A DNA stretch of 64,000 nucleotides from Coniochaeta sp. PMI_546 (taxonomy: Eukaryota; Ascomycota; Sordariomycetes; Coniochaetales; Coniochaetaceae). The stretch is taken from the NCBI GenBank assembly GCA_021432605.1, contig MU271144.1:248001-312000 (forward strand). Direction: 5' to 3'. Below the pieces are notes generated by a model. The model saw only the letters and a program-made list of their open reading frames with translations, had not been told where the DNA came from and searched no databases. Below, piece by piece: positions 48,125-61,096 of the stretch (positions are counted from its first letter, which is position 1; each line of letters starts with the position of its first letter). Position numbers and translations under genes: made by a program.

Positions 48125-49581
48125 CTAATCCTCCGCACCATCGTAAGGTCTCATCCGCTCCGCAAACCCCCTCTCCTCCGCAGTCAAGACCTTCTGATCC
48201 CTCCGACTCAGACTCCTAATCAGAGTCGGCTGAAGACCACGCTGCATAGCCGGCACAGTCTTCTCCTCCCTTCCGCCATCCCGCTCATCCCCCTCACAGT
48301 CATCGTCTTGCCCATCACCCTGCAGCACCTCGTCGAACGCCCTCGTCAACCCCGTCAGGTACTCATCCTCGACGGGCTCAAACACCTTCGCCACAGCCAC
48401 GCGATCGGCCCCATACCCCATCTCCCAGAGGAACAGCTCCCAATGCACAGCCTTGACGGCGTCCTCGGCCATTTTCTTGCACAGCACCCTGTCCGAGACC
48501 TGATAGGTCCAAGTAGGGTACCCCTTGCACTCGTTCGCCCCGATGGCCCAGAGCGACAAGCTCCCTCCTCGTCGGAACATGCTCTCCTGAAACGCCGTCC
48601 TCTTCTCGATGTGCTCCGGGTCCGACTGGTGCATGTGGGCCGGTATCGAGAAGCTGTACTCCACGCCCGCTAGCTCGGAGAGCTTGGCCAGGCAGAGCAT
48701 GTCGAAGACGGGTAGGCGGCTGATGAGGGCTATCTGCGCCGTGCGGACAGTGTGGGCGAGTTTGGTCATGAGGATGTCTTTGTTCTTCTGGTCTCGGACC
48801 ACGGGTGTCATGCAGTCGGTTGGGCTATCCGGTAGGGCAGATTGGATGCTATCTAGTAGGTGGCGGCTCCTAATGACCACGCCGTTGCGCGTTGCGTTAG
48901 TTAGACAAGATACCCAGCAGTTGCAGCGGCAGTTGTTGCGAGGGTAGTAGTGGTGATCCGCCAGGTGGGCGTTGTAGCCGTCTACCCAGTCTGATCGTGC
49001 GACGATTCGGGCCACGCAATCGCCTAGGAGGTCGGAGATTCGGCAAGCTCGTTGTATAGAGTCGAGCTGAAAGGTCACTGCTGGAGAGTTGTCGTCTAAG
49101 TCGTCGGAGTGGTGTAGACGTTTGACCATCTTCAGTAAGGAACCGTTGGGCCCGAAGAGGTCTTGGATACGACTCTCTCGGATCTCTAACTCTTTAACGA
49201 TATGGTAGCTGAACGGGCAGGCCACGATGCGTTTGGGTGCGTCCGACGTTAGGACTGTTCCGTCATTCTCACCATAGAGCTGGAGTAGGGGGTGATCCTG
49301 GCCCAGTCCTGGGTTTTGGAAGACTCTGGGGTCGATAGCACTGCGGCAGTATGCCTCAAGCTTTCCCTTGACGACGGAACGCTCGTGGTAGTGCAGGACC
49401 TGGTGGAAGCGCTGAAGCACCGAAAGTTAGTAGGTGGGTGGAAGGCTATCGTGCACGAAAAGTACGTATCCGTCCAGCAACGTAATGGACTTACTCTACA
49501 GGTCAGCATCAAACAATAGATGCTCTGGCTATCCGCATAGTCCGCAATAGTCACAAGGACCTCGGGCAGTATGTATAGCAT
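48125..49581 (-). CDS. Short F-box protein (457 aa, 2 exons)
   Basis: Exon 1 (49581-49495) encodes MLYILPEVLVTIADYADSQS and then IYCLMLTCR. After an 83-nt intron (GTAAGT...CTTCAG), exon 2 (49411-48125) continues RFHQVLHYHERSVVKGKLEAY. Together residues 3-45 form an F-box of the type LPxEVLxxIxxY...LxxTCRRFH, so it is a candidate SCF substrate receptor. The rest is a roughly 410-residue helical region of unknown type, common in lineage-expanded fungal F-box proteins. It has a Cys-rich patch (NNCRCNCWVSC) around residue 175 and a charged disordered tail. The start is the only ATG before the F-box; the frame upstream lacks an ATG. The function beyond the F-box is not recognisable. Confidence 0.75.
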
Positions 49582-50908
49582 CGTAGCTGGTATTTGGTAC
49601 ACAAGAACGAGGGATAAGATGATCGGCAAGCAATTGAGGCCTGCGAACCAAGACAGATATCTGGGGAGAGAGGGGGAGGATAGCTATTTGAGCCGATGAT
49701 ACAGAGAATGATGGATGCGCTGGAGGATGGGATGTAATGATGTGTTGAAAGCTGTTGTTTGTGTACTTAAGCAAAGACGTAGAGAATCGAATAGTATGTA
49801 TGTCTGCGCCAAGTCGAGGACGGCAAGAGGACTGTAGGACCTCCTGGAAGGGTCAAGTCGCGCGTGTAAGTGATATGCAGGAGACAGACCGAGGAGGAGC
49901 ATTGGGTGGTTGTTTAAGTACGACAGGCTAAGTTTGCTCTTTCTTTTCGAGTCATCGACTCCATGGGCAATATTCCGACAGAGAAGCCGTACACCAGACT
50001 GATTCGACTGATTCATGGTGGCCACGAGTTCAAGAGCGACGTTTGCCCATGATTCACTTTTGACTTGTGACGTCGCCATCGATCGGAAACACCTTGATGG
50101 CCGGGCTTACTAGAAGTCCAGACACAACTGGGGCGCATAGTTGACCCTCAGGGTTGCAACAGAAGATGTACCTTACATATCCCACCGAACTCGGCGCCAT
50201 GATGTAGGGCGTTAGATCGTTCTGGTCTCTCTTATCACTTGTGTCCCTGTCCTTGAACGTTGTGTAGTGATCAAGTTGTCCCTCGACGTGAACCTCTTTG
50301 GCTTGCTGACCCACTCATGGCAAACCCAGAAGGGCAATATGTCACCGTATCTGCAAGAAAGTGTTGTGAGACTGTATTTCCACCATTGCGTTGTACAAAC
50401 TGTACAATCGACATATATAAGAGTGCCTATCACTCCTTCTCCAGGAGGACTCCATGACATCGAATGATTCGAGCAGCACACGACACCTCCGCTCCATCAA
50501 AATCGCACTGAATTCAGCGCAGACCCATTACGATAGCTGTTATTAAGGACGAAAGCCTTCCCGACTGCCAGCACAATAGCCAGCCTTATCATACAAGCTC
50601 TGGACAAGCCGCGCATCTTGCTACGGCGGCCACCCCGCTCGGGAGCAGGGAAACAACTCGCCTGAGGCTCAAGCCTTGAATAGCATATAATGTTCAAAAG
50701 CAATGACCCAAACGCCGACAATGCTAACCATCCGTGTCCCTCTGTCCGTAGCGAGGTAGATCCAAATATTTAGTGACGGTGCTCCGAGGCCAATTGCTAA
50801 GCCAACGAAGTCCGTAGAAGTGAAGTAAAGAGTATCCGAGTGCCGAGATTGCTCCCTGAAGTTCCTCAGATGCTGAGGAGGCTGTGGTGTGATCTCCGAC
50901 GAACCTGC
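49582..50908. other. Intergenic without supported gene
   Basis: This stretch holds the promoter of the short F-box gene and the 3' flank of the glutaredoxin gene. ORFs of up to 130 codons on the minus strand show no domain. I see no RNA gene or repeat. Confidence 0.5.
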
Positions 50909-51793
50909 TCATGCGCTCCCGCCATCGACAAATCGCTCCGTAACGGATATCTTCTGCGCGGCGGTATTCTTGATCTTGGTAGCCAGCGTCTTATCGTTGT
51001 CCATTGCGGAAACGTCGTCGCCTCCTCCGATACTCTTCCCACTGACCATGATGTTGGGCACAGTGCCTCTCCCAGTCATCTCTTTCAGCTTGTTTTGTAG
51101 CTTCGGTCCGAGAGGATGTTCGTCCAGTTCGACGACGTACGGCGCGGGTTCGATGAGGTACTTTTCGAGCAGGACTCCCTTCGCACGCTTCGAATACGGG
51201 CAGTATGACTTGGAGAATATTATCACTGTCATGCAATGTCAGCAATAAATCAGACAGCTGGATAAACCGGATGTTGGGTAGCACATACCTGGTGCCTTCT
51301 TCAATATCCTCTCCATTTCAACCTCAACCTCATGCTCCTCATCCGTCTCCCCCAAAACCTCCTGCTTCCCGGCCCCCTCGACGTCAACCTTTTTGACCTG
51401 TCCCCCAGCCGAACTCCCAATTCCGATAACGTCGCTCGGCGCATCCGGCCGGTTTGGCGCCTTCGCATTAGCCAGCTCCTTGGCCTTCTGCTCCGCCGCC
51501 TTGAGCCTCTCCGCCATCTCCTTGGCTAGCACCTCGTCATCCGCATCAATATTGCCGTCCGCGTCTTTGTCCTTGGGCGTGCGGCCCACCTCCTTGCCCG
51601 TCTTGGAATCCAGCACCGCTTGGCCGCTACCGCGCGCCTTGTCCATCGCGCTAACGGTCTTGTGGTAGAAGTCTTGTAGGTTTCGTGTGTCGCGTTCCGT
51701 GTTCGCGCGCAGGTGGGAGGTGAAGAAGAGCGTCGTGACGACGGCCGCTAGGACGACGTAAAAGAGGAGACGTATCCGCCTGTTTGAAGGCAT
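50909..51793 (-). CDS. Monothiol-type glutaredoxin of the secretory pathway, Grx6/Grx7 class (273 aa, 2 exons)
   Basis: Glutathione-dependent oxidoreductase anchored in the early secretory pathway. Exon 1 (51793-51289) gives MPSNRRIRLLFYVVLAAVVT and FFTSHL, a short basic N-terminus followed by one hydrophobic signal-anchor (residues about 8-26). A charged Ala/Lys/Glu-rich linker follows (about 60-165) and should lie in the lumen. A 63-nt intron (GTATGT...GACAG, branch GCTGAC) joins KKAP to VIIFSKSYCPYSKRAKG. The active site is CPYS (177-180), as in fungal Grx6/Grx7. The cis-Pro motif TVP (223-225) and the glutathione-binding GGGDD (235-239) complete the thioredoxin fold. Yeast Grx6 and Grx7 act in the ER/Golgi and Grx6 binds an iron-sulfur cluster; which of the two this matches cannot be told by eye. 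It lies divergently from hapB, 8.4 kb away. Confidence 0.9.
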
Positions 51794-54700
51794 CGTGGGC
51801 GGGTTTGGCGCTCCTCGACCCCGAAAAATGGAGGCAGCGTCGATAGGTGTTGCAGTCTTCGCAGGTCGTCGTGATTAGGTATGGACAGTTATGCTATGGA
51901 GGTCTGATAGCACTGTGCGCTTGGGCGCATGGCGCCCCGTCCTGACAGAGAGTTGGAGGTTGTGATGCCGGTCGAAATTTGCACAAAACGGCCGATGATC
52001 CTGATAGAGGAGCGCAAAGACGTGTGGTGTGGTGGAGTTTGTTACGACAGCGCACAACAGATCCAGAGGTCGTAGGATAATAGCACTATGCTGAGGCGTT
52101 GGCAAGAGAAGACGTTGCTCGTGTTCGACGTCGTGACCGGCTGTTGGTCCAAGGGGAAATGGGGCTAACAGTAATCAATGGAGTTGAATGTAACCCCGTG
52201 AAGTGGGAAGTCCCGCTGTGGACCCTCATCGACTTGTCGAGAAGGATGCATTGTACATACTCCGTTCCATGACTGCGGACGCAAGGGCAACACCGCCTGA
52301 AGGGAACGAAAACAATGTATGAATTTAACTGATGTTTTACTCGGTACAAGGGTTTTCAACCAGAGGTCACCAGATGTCTCTGCTGCGACGACCTAAATGA
52401 TTGAGCAAACCTAGGATAGAGGAGAGACCACGAAGCATGCCTCCTCCATCAAAGCCCACGTAAAACTTGACATCGACATGCCAACAATAAGCACCATGCC
52501 GCTACTTTTGGGAGTAGCTTGTCCGAACAATCATGGTTTGGACGATATTGAGGCACTCTGGCTCTTTGATGCTGCCCTCCACCACTGAAGACCCTCGAGA
52601 TAGGGGCTGATCGTCACCTGGTCCTACGTATGGTAAGAACTCAAGGACCAAAAGAGAAGGGCTGATGTTGTCGAAACAAGATATGCATGTCAACGTGCTG
52701 CTTTACAGTTTTTTTATCTACAGTCTACTAATACCATAACGACGCGGAGGCGTCCACATTTGCGTGTCTCTTGAGAGTGGTACACTCTCAAGAAGGAGGG
52801 ATGGCCGCAAAGTCTCAGGGGCAGGTCTTCTTACTGACTTCAGGCTGCGCTGAAAGCTGTCGAACTGCCTAGGTGTTATTCTGTTTCCCTACCTCTATAC
52901 TATAGCCAGCGGAGGCCGATATACACGCTGAGTCGAGTAATGCTTGGAAATGCGGTTGGAGCTGTCTTTGACCGAGGGTGGGCAACCTGACACCAGTGCG
53001 ATGATGGTGTTTGTACATGACGTCTAGTTTATGACAGTACTCGTAACTGATCAGTATCAGAAGGATGATATAACCGGGAATGCTTAAGACTTGACGACTT
53101 GGCAAACTCCTCGGTAATTCTAAGATCGTCCAGCTGATGGAGGTGTTGCTTCGACTTTGCGCGTGACTGCGATCGCCTCTCACGCACTGCCACCGGTCTT
53201 TCTTTGACCCCAAGGCCGTGCCGTAGAGACTACCCGCTTCAGCTGCATTAAGGAGCAGTTCTGCATCGGCTTAGGAGTGGTTGCTGCACGCCGGATTGAC
53301 CCTGAAATGACGGCATCGAGGTCATTTCCTTGAGTACTGCTAACGATTTGAATAAGCGTTCTATGAGGATGTAGTGGATTTGGCGATGGGGCAAATTGAC
53401 AAGCCCACCGTCCTCCAACCATGGGCAGCTTCTGCCTCCGTGTTTGAACGCTAGCCAGGAACTGACCCGTGTCAACAGTCATTAGCCTTCCCTCATCAAA
53501 TCCAGCAATGCCAGGACTGACAAGCATGTACTAGCTCCACATTGCCAGAGAGAATCGGTCTAGTTGTCGGTTAGTTGATCATAGCAGAGTTAGAGTCGAA
53601 TGAACAGCTGAGAGTAAATCTGCTGGAGTCATAGCAGTCAATGTCGAGAACGATGCCATGAATGGAATGAATCCTCGGAGAATGATGACCGAGGATTGTC
53701 GTGCAACTTGCTGTCGGTCTCTTAACCAAGGTGGGCCGGCAAATATCCGCATTTTCTGATATCTCGGAGCTTCGATGTGACGATGTCCCGGGACGATGCT
53801 TCACACCTGCCATGGGTATAGCGTCCACACGTGCTCTAGCCTCGAAGGCATCATCGTACATACTCCGGCAATCCCCATCCCGGTCGAGCCAGACCTGATG
53901 TTTTCTTCTTCCCTTGTAGGATGTTGAACATATTTGCATGATTACTAGGGTAGACTTGTCGTCAGGCAGTCCCACGTTGAGGTTGTGGTGGGGAGGAGTA
54001 GCGCGAGGGTCTATGCCGAATCAGAGAGCAGAAGTCGAGTTCTCGCATCCCATTTGTCGGCAGGTTTGACAGCCATGCCACTTGGAGGCTCATTGAAAGA
54101 TTGTGAATATAGGGACCAAGGGCTCTGGGCACGACCTGTAAGGAAGTCGCGGATCCGCGGCTTCACAGGGATGGCCGAACTGGAGTTATTGTATGTGAGG
54201 CGAGATCACGTCTGCTGGCCCGTTCAGATGTGTTGCTGATGAGCGTTGAAGCATAGGAAAATCGAGGGGACAATGAGAGCATGGAGCTAGGAACGAAGCT
54301 GTCCTTGGAGGGGCCGGTAAGGCTACGGGAGCAGCCTCACTCACATGGTTTGAGTAGTAGTAGTCCACTCAGATTGTGTGACACGGGCGTGATCAAGCTG
54401 CCGATTGGAAGCATCTGTAGCAGAAGGGTGGCTAACTTCGTCATCTACCCACATTATCCCGCTTGGGAGGTGTAGATCCGACAGTTAGTGGAAGTCATAG
54501 GACTGTGACGCAGAGAGAAGTACGGCCGTAGACCCATGTGTCTTCGTCTGAAGCTGCTCGAAGAAGATACTATCACGGATCACGGGGTCCGATGGCGTCC
54601 ACGGCGGTAGACGATAACATGGGCCATGGATTCCCAGAGAGACGATATTGACATGGTAAGAAAGACAGCTTGTAGACAGATGTATCTACGGTATCACTGT

Positions 54701-57300
54701 GGCTGGAGAGGTAATTGAAATGGGAAAGTACACATGACGGTAAGATGAAGGACGGCTCGGATCCTTGAAAACCTGGAAGGTACGACTCTGTAATAGAACC
54801 GTAACCATGTCGGGTGTTTTCAGACGATGAATTTCCATAAGCTCGTGTCGTCCTTTGACTAACCTCCCTCGAGTGACACGAAGACTCGGAGAAAGAACCA
54901 GATGAGGTTTTTGGGACTTGAAACTGGTAGTTACGGTAGGGCCCCACTTGCATCTCGGCCTCGAAATGTCGCTTCATCCTGCGTCGAGATTCGTCCAAAA
55001 AGGAGCCAGTCAGCTACCAACAAGGTGCAGAAAGCAGACGAAATTCCAGCCAGTCAGAGAATTCATCGTCGCCTGATTGCTGGTGCATTCTCGTCCAACG
55101 GTTTCTTGCAGCAAAGAATCGTCCGACTCTCCATCTCAAGATTAGGGCAGGTCCAGAGACTCACTTATTCACATTGCATCAGGGCAAACCGACTTCCCCG
55201 GCCTCATCATTTCACAGCTGAGAAGACCACCGCACGCCTGTGTTGAACCTTGTTTGGCACACATGCGCCCCAAGTCTGCATCCGAAACCAGGAAGCGTAC
55301 CCCAGCCACACACCCTCACCAGCCTAGCCCTTTGACAACTCATCAATGATACATTGTGTCGTCACCTGATTCTAGCATTGGAATTCATGCAACATTACCA
55401 GCCCGCTTGTTCGTATATGGCCGAATCCTGTTTGCCTCTTGCTGGGACTGTCACACTTCTGCAGTTTCTCTTGGTGGTGACTCGCTATTGATGCCGCACT
55501 CCCACAGTTATCAAGTCTCACAACCTGGCTTGTTATATCGTGGAGTCTGCTACTATACCTTCCAGAAAACTCCTGTCTGTTGGTGCAGCAGCAGCTAGCA
55601 CTTTGGATAAGAAGAAGCGGGGAAGTCATACATTTGCGAGGCACATAGGGATGACTGTAACTCTTGAGAGATTGCAGCGCCAGCCTCCGAAGACAGACCA
55701 CATGTGCCATCGGAGCTGCTAGTGCCACATATCACAGTGCTACTACTGCGGTACGTACGGATCTGCCAGCTTAACAGAGCGCGCTTTCGCTCGGGTACCC
55801 AACACGGTATGCGGAACTGGCATCCCGGTCACAGCCCGCGCCGTGTCGGTCTGGCAGCCTGACGAGCTTTGAATAGAGTTTGGTAACGGCAAGTCTGGCT
55901 CAGCTCGCACACCGACTTTTCATCGATGCGCTGGCACTCGCCTGTCTCAATCGGACTTTGTCGCTCTTTGCGCTATCGTCATCACCCCTTCGTAGGCGGG
56001 GAGCTGAAGAGCCCCCTTCTACAGTTGCTTATTGTTAAGAATATTTTGTGGGGCAAGCTTGACATGGACAAGTACAATCAGTCACCTGCACTGACGGAAA
56101 GCTGTCCAGTGTTGTCTGCATTCTCACGTGCGGAAGACGAAGAAGAGAATGATCAGCTCTGTCCTGGCCGGCTTCTTGTGAATGCACGGGCACCAGGCAA
56201 CATCACGGCACAAGGGGCCAAGAATTCCGTGAGGTTGCGTCGTTGCGATCACAGTCTAATTTTAGTAGGCCGACGTGGTGCGAGTTTGTAGTGTAAAATC
56301 TCCAGGTGAGAACAGCAAGCCGCCGATCGTCGGTCAGGTCGCGAAACTCATGTTCCTTGCTCCGCTTGAGCATTCCATCAGGAATCGTCTGCCGTTGTGT
56401 GCCGTGCGGTCCGCAATAGGCGTGGTACTATTGTCCAAACCCTCAATATCGACAGAGCGCATGACGAGACAAAGAGAAGAGTCCCGGTGTGCGGCAGTTC
56501 CAGCGCGAGACAAGCTGACGTCGAGGAGACCCCAATATCCACGTTCAAACTCTGTGGAACAGGGCATCAAATTAATTATATGCCACACCGTGTACCCGTG
56601 CTGGAAGCCAGAGAAGACTTCCGCGCTCCGTCCGTATCCCAGAGGCTGGGGCTCCCGCAGAGTTGGCGCCCGTCAGAGGTCTCGCTTAAAACAACGTCGG
56701 AGGGTTGCATCACGTCGTTCGACAAATCAGAAGAGAGGTTGACCTCGAGGTCTTCGGACCTTGCTATTGCGACCTTCAGAGAGCATCCGTCAGCCTGGCA
56801 GCAAACGCTTGCCAACGCCAGACACATAAAATTCGTAAACGTAGTAAACAGGCTCCTTATCAGCGCCCGCCTTCTTCTCGTCATCTCGTGCTTGGCTTGC
56901 TGCTCTTCAACCCTCTCTCAGGCAAGCCGTCTCAGTTCGTTCCCTCGCCAGAACGGGTCGCATCTACATGGACAGCACCCGATGTATCTTGTTGGGTTGT
57001 GGTTGCGTCCTGCTTATATCACAGCATCAACGAAGATACACTGCCCAAGCTACGGTATCCTTAGCCACAGCAGGAGCCCAGAATTCCAAGCTTCGAAGTT
57101 GCCCACAATTCGTGGCATCAGCCCCACGATGGCGACTAGCAGGTACCTTAGGTACCTTGTTGTGTACACTAGGTACGCTAAAACCCGTAAAAACGCCAAA
57201 AACCCGCAGGCCCTGGCAGGCCCTGGTAGCAAGTCCCAGACTGCCAGGCATGCCAGCCCCATCGGCCCCACTTAGCGGCTCAGTCAGCCAGTCATGAAGT
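51794..57300. other. 5.5-kb gene desert left of the hapB leader
   Basis: No supported gene. The longest frame is 56397-57275 (plus), whose first ATG is at 56580. It runs through the tandem AGGTACCTTAGGTACCT motif near 57141 and has no recognisable domain, so I do not call it. The left end must hold the glutaredoxin promoter. Confidence 0.45.
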
Positions 57301-60157
57301 TTTCTTAAGGCCAGCGGTCTGCCTGCTCAAATCATCTTTCTCGCTTCTCCTCGTCTCTCCTCCTCTTTCCCTCGCACAACCAATCATCCCGTTCACCTGT
57401 CCCACCTCGAGCATCGAGTCAAAAACCCGAGTGCTCAGCGAAAATTCGTCAAATCAACGGTCGTCCCTCGTCGCGACTTTCAAACAAACCTCTCCGCAAT
57501 CCAATCGCAGGCCAGCCAACCGCGCTTTTGATTCAGAAGCAAACAGAGCAGGCCAAAAGATAACCTTGATTTCATTCGCGGCGCTTATCTTATTCTATCC
57601 GCACGCACCTTGTCTCATCTTCTAGGACCGGTCCGTCCACGGGCTCGCGCTCCCTTTTGGCGATTCGTTGGTCTCTCCAGACGCGCCTACGCGGCCCATT
57701 TTCTCCCACAGTTTTGTGCAGCAGCATCCAACTCGTCTTCGTTGCGCACAAAGCCAGCATCGGCCGAGTATCGTCACTATCAAAGCACAGGTAAGAAACG
57801 TTTCTATTCCCGCCCACCGGACCTTGTGTGATGTCGCAGTGGTTTTATATGCCAACCCTTGCATCCTATACCCCATCTCTTTTTCGCTGCTGTCAAGCGG
57901 TGTGTGATGGGTGCTGTCGCGGCGTGTTTGACCTGGAATGTCAGCACGTGTCAGCTCTCAGTATCTTGGCCAAGCTACCACCACCAGCTCCCTATTCTTC
58001 CCTGTTGCGCGCAGGTCTTTCATTGTTCCACCCAAAGCTGTCTTTCTCTGTATCTCAAGTACTCGAGGCAGTCTTGCGTTCACTTTTTTGATAATCTCGA
58101 CTTCCCTCACGTGTTTACTGTTGTTCAAGGCTCGGATGACGCAACAGCCCACTCACGCGTCTCATTAACAGGCACCCACATAAAGCAGCCCACTGGAAGC
58201 CCGTGTCCTGGAAGGAGTGACGGCCCAGCTTTTCCAGCCACTCACCTCTCGAGCGCAACCCAACTTTGGACCACGCAGCAAATCAGCAGCCGGAATCCAA
58301 CAGTTTGCGACAAGAACGAATCTCAAAACACCTCGAATCTGGAGACCTATCATCATCGCCAGCTTCACTGTCGCCTCGTCCATTGGTCCTATTGTTAGTC
58401 CCGTGATAGCGTCCGTCTGCGGAAGCAATCAACCGTCTCGAGCAACGGCGCTCAATCAACGACGGCGCTCATTCCTGAAACCTCGTCGCAACGGCCAACC
58501 GAGGCACCGCCCACCTTGCCCTGTCGCCATTGTCCTGTCAATCCCAGGTAAGCATCGGAATCCCATAACTACGAGACTGGGCTATGCCCGTTCCCAAGCA
58601 CTTGCACATCCCATCCCTCCCCTTCCCTCCCGTTCCTAGACACTTTGGTCTTCCCGCTTCTTCACACCATCCCGTGCCCAACCAAGGAGCTTGGTTCATT
58701 TAGTCTCGCTCTCCCAACTCTTACCGATGCCATGCGCATCTTGTTGCCCTAGTTTGGAACTCTAGTCGCGCCCGGCAGATCCAACTCTTGTCTGTCTTCT
58801 GCCTTGATGGAACGGAAAAGTATTGCGTGAGGATACATCATGCTAACTGCCCATTTAGACCCAGTCGTACAGTCTCCCAGCAACTCTCCGCACCGGTCCG
58901 AAGCGTGCACCACTGAGAGCCTTACAGTAGCTTTGTGTGAAACGGTACGTTGAGTCTCTGCTCACTATTCCACGTCAGGGTGTCAAGGTCGCGCTTCAGT
59001 CAGCAACCCCTCTTTTCCCGCGGTTCCTCTATCTCTCACACACCAATGCACGCGAGTACATCCCTTCTTACACACCACCCATCCACATACCCGGGGCTGA
59101 ATGACTTTGTCAACGAGCTATCTTGACATGGTCAATGTCACCTTCTATCTCTGTTTCCCCTCTTCTGGCTCTTTTGTTGCTTCTACCACCACTCCATCGA
59201 TCTTCTGCACGTATGCTTGTCGGATGCGGCTGTAATTCTTGCCCCGCGTTTCTGGCACTGCATTCTCCATGTGCGCGTCAGACTGCGACAAGAGCTGCCT
59301 GTATTGTACGTGCTCTGTCGCGAATCACTAGCTGCAGCCCTGGTTTTGTCGGACACCCGAACCTGGTGCGAGTACCAAAGCTGGACTCTCCCTGTGCCTG
59401 CCTCGATTCCTCCCTCCCACGTTTGCACCACCATCCTGGCAAGGTCTGGGAGAGCGGTGCTGAGCTGGTTGTCTGTGTGGGCCCTGGCTTGGCTTGTGCA
59501 TGTTCCGTCATGCATGCCAACGCATCAACAGGCGGTTCCAAGGAGCCCCAAAAAACGAGTAGAGCCCACCACCCCTAGGCCTACTGTGATCTCGAGTGTT
59601 TCTGCTTATTATATAGCCCGCTACGTTAGCTGACTGGTTTGGTTGGATAGGTCGGTAACTCTAGAAGCACTTGCTCCATACCTTTGACCCGGAGAAATTC
59701 GAGCCCAATAGCTCGCTTGTCAACTGCAGACTTTCACGTGGCTTTCCTCGTCCACGACTGAGCCCCAAGACTTTCTCCCCGCGGGCATATGTCGTGGTGC
59801 GACCAATCGCAAAAGGTCCTCACAAGCAAGACACTTGCCAGCGCATTCACGCATATCCAATAGATTAGGGTGTACGTCCAAGCCTAACAACAACCGGCAC
59901 CAAAGTGACGACAGTCACCCAGACGTGCACAGCCCGACCTTACCTTGAGATTGCTCCTTCTAGAGGAGCCGCTTCTTAAAGAACCCCTTTCGGTACTTGC
60001 GACTATCAGCGAGAGGCGTTTCGTCCGATCTCAGCAAATCCCCGCATTTCTCATAGCTTCGGCGGTAGTCAACGTACTTCGGCCCGCCAGCAACGCGAAC
60101 TATTACACGACGCCTACAACGCGACTTGCATTACTCACTGTCTCGCATTCTTAGAGG
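57301..60157 (+). promoter_or_regulatory. Probable promoter and long, spliced 5' leader of hapB
   Basis: This 2.9-kb stretch is pyrimidine-rich from about 57340, as is usual around fungal transcription starts, and contains several splice-like sites. The best is an intron at 58548-58858: CCCAG then GTAAGC, a perfect TGCTAAC branch site at 58841-58847, and TTTAG. Other candidate donors are at 57791 (GTAAGA) and 58945 (GTACGT); an acceptor CTTAG lies just before the hapB start at 60151-60154. Many short ORFs are present, so upstream ORFs may affect translation. Whether all this belongs to hapB or to a separate non-coding transcript cannot be decided from sequence. Confidence 0.35.
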
Positions 60158-61096
60158 ATGATGGACTACGCGCAGTACCCTCAACAGGCTCAAGGTCCAC
60201 ATTCACAGCCACACATCCAGGCTGGTTATCCAACCTCAGCAGGCGGTAATAGCATCACATCTCCAACCAGCCAACACATCCCGCAACACGGGTCGCCTAT
60301 ACTGCAGTCGCAGCAGCACCAGGCTACTGCCAGTCAAGGTCACAACATGTATCAGTCACAGTACGGCGTACCGCAGTCCACCATGCATTATGGCATGCCT
60401 CAGATCCAGGCGGCTGCCATGGCAGCGACTGCGGCGGCATCAGGGTCGAACTACCCGTACATGTCTCAGGACGCAAGCCTATCCCAGAGTTCACCAAGAC
60501 TGCCTGGAGTGAACATGAAGAAGGACGCTAGGGGGCCTCGGTCACCTCAACAGATCAACAGTCTTCCCCAGCGGCGCATGAGTCAAGTCACAAGTCCTGG
60601 TGTACCGAACGCGCAAGCCTTGATGAACCATGGGCGCACCGCTGTTGCACCGCCTCAGATGCCCCCAAACCAAGCCATGCCACATCCCCAGTCACCCGAG
60701 ATGCCCTCCGGTGCTGTCGAAGAGTCCCCGCTATATGTCAATGCTAAGCAGTTCCATCGCATCCTGAAGCGGAGAGTTGCACGACAAAGACTCGAGGAAG
60801 CACTGCGGTTGACGTCGAAGGGACGGAAGCCATACCTCCACGAGTCGCGACACAACCATGCCATGCGACGGCCTCGCGGCCCTGGCGGACGATTCCTCAC
60901 GGCTGACGAGGTTGCCCAGATCGAGCGCGAGAAGGGAGGTGGCTCGGAGGAAGGCAAGGACGAGACTCAAGAGCCGCCAGCGAGCTCCAAGACGGCATCC
61001 GGAGCAACGAAACGGAAGTCTGAAGGAAACTCGGCCGGGGCAAACAAGAAGACAAAGACTAGCAGCACCGACGAAGAGGATGAAGACGACGGCTGA
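60158..61096 (+). CDS. hapB: CCAAT-binding complex subunit HapB (NF-YA family, 312 aa)
   Basis: HapB/NF-YA is the sequence-specific subunit of the heterotrimeric CCAAT-binding complex, with HapC and HapE. Residues 190-216 ([20 protein letters not shown] and following) are the helix that docks on the HapC/HapE histone-fold dimer. Residues 226-248 ([20 protein letters not shown] and FLT) form the DNA-contacting segment. Both are intact. The N-terminal 180 residues are Gln/Pro/Ser-rich, as in activator regions. The tail has two basic clusters (ATKRKSEG and ANKKTK) that look like a nuclear localisation signal, then an acidic end. The CDS is a single exon. Tandem ATG codons at 60158 and 60161 make the first residue ambiguous by one. 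In aspergilli the complex governs iron, redox and nitrogen-source genes; the same role is inferred here. Confidence 0.95.
   Translation: MMDYAQYPQQAQGPHSQPHIQAGYPTSAGGNSITSPTSQHIPQHGSPILQSQQHQATASQGHNMYQSQYGVPQSTMHYGMPQIQAAAMAATAAASGSNYPYMSQDASLSQSSPRLPGVNMKKDARGPRSPQQINSLPQRRMSQVTSPGVPNAQALMNHGRTAVAPPQMPPNQAMPHPQSPEMPSGAVEESPLYVNAKQFHRILKRRVARQRLEEALRLTSKGRKPYLHESRHNHAMRRPRGPGGRFLTADEVAQIEREKGGGSEEGKDETQEPPASSKTASGATKRKSEGNSAGANKKTKTSSTDEEDEDDG

Noticed and set aside
56397-57275. 292-codon open frame on the plus strand
   Set aside because: It has no ATG until 56580, runs through the intergenic AGGTACCT cluster, shows no domain and overlaps other random frames. Its length is somewhat surprising, but there is no positive evidence.
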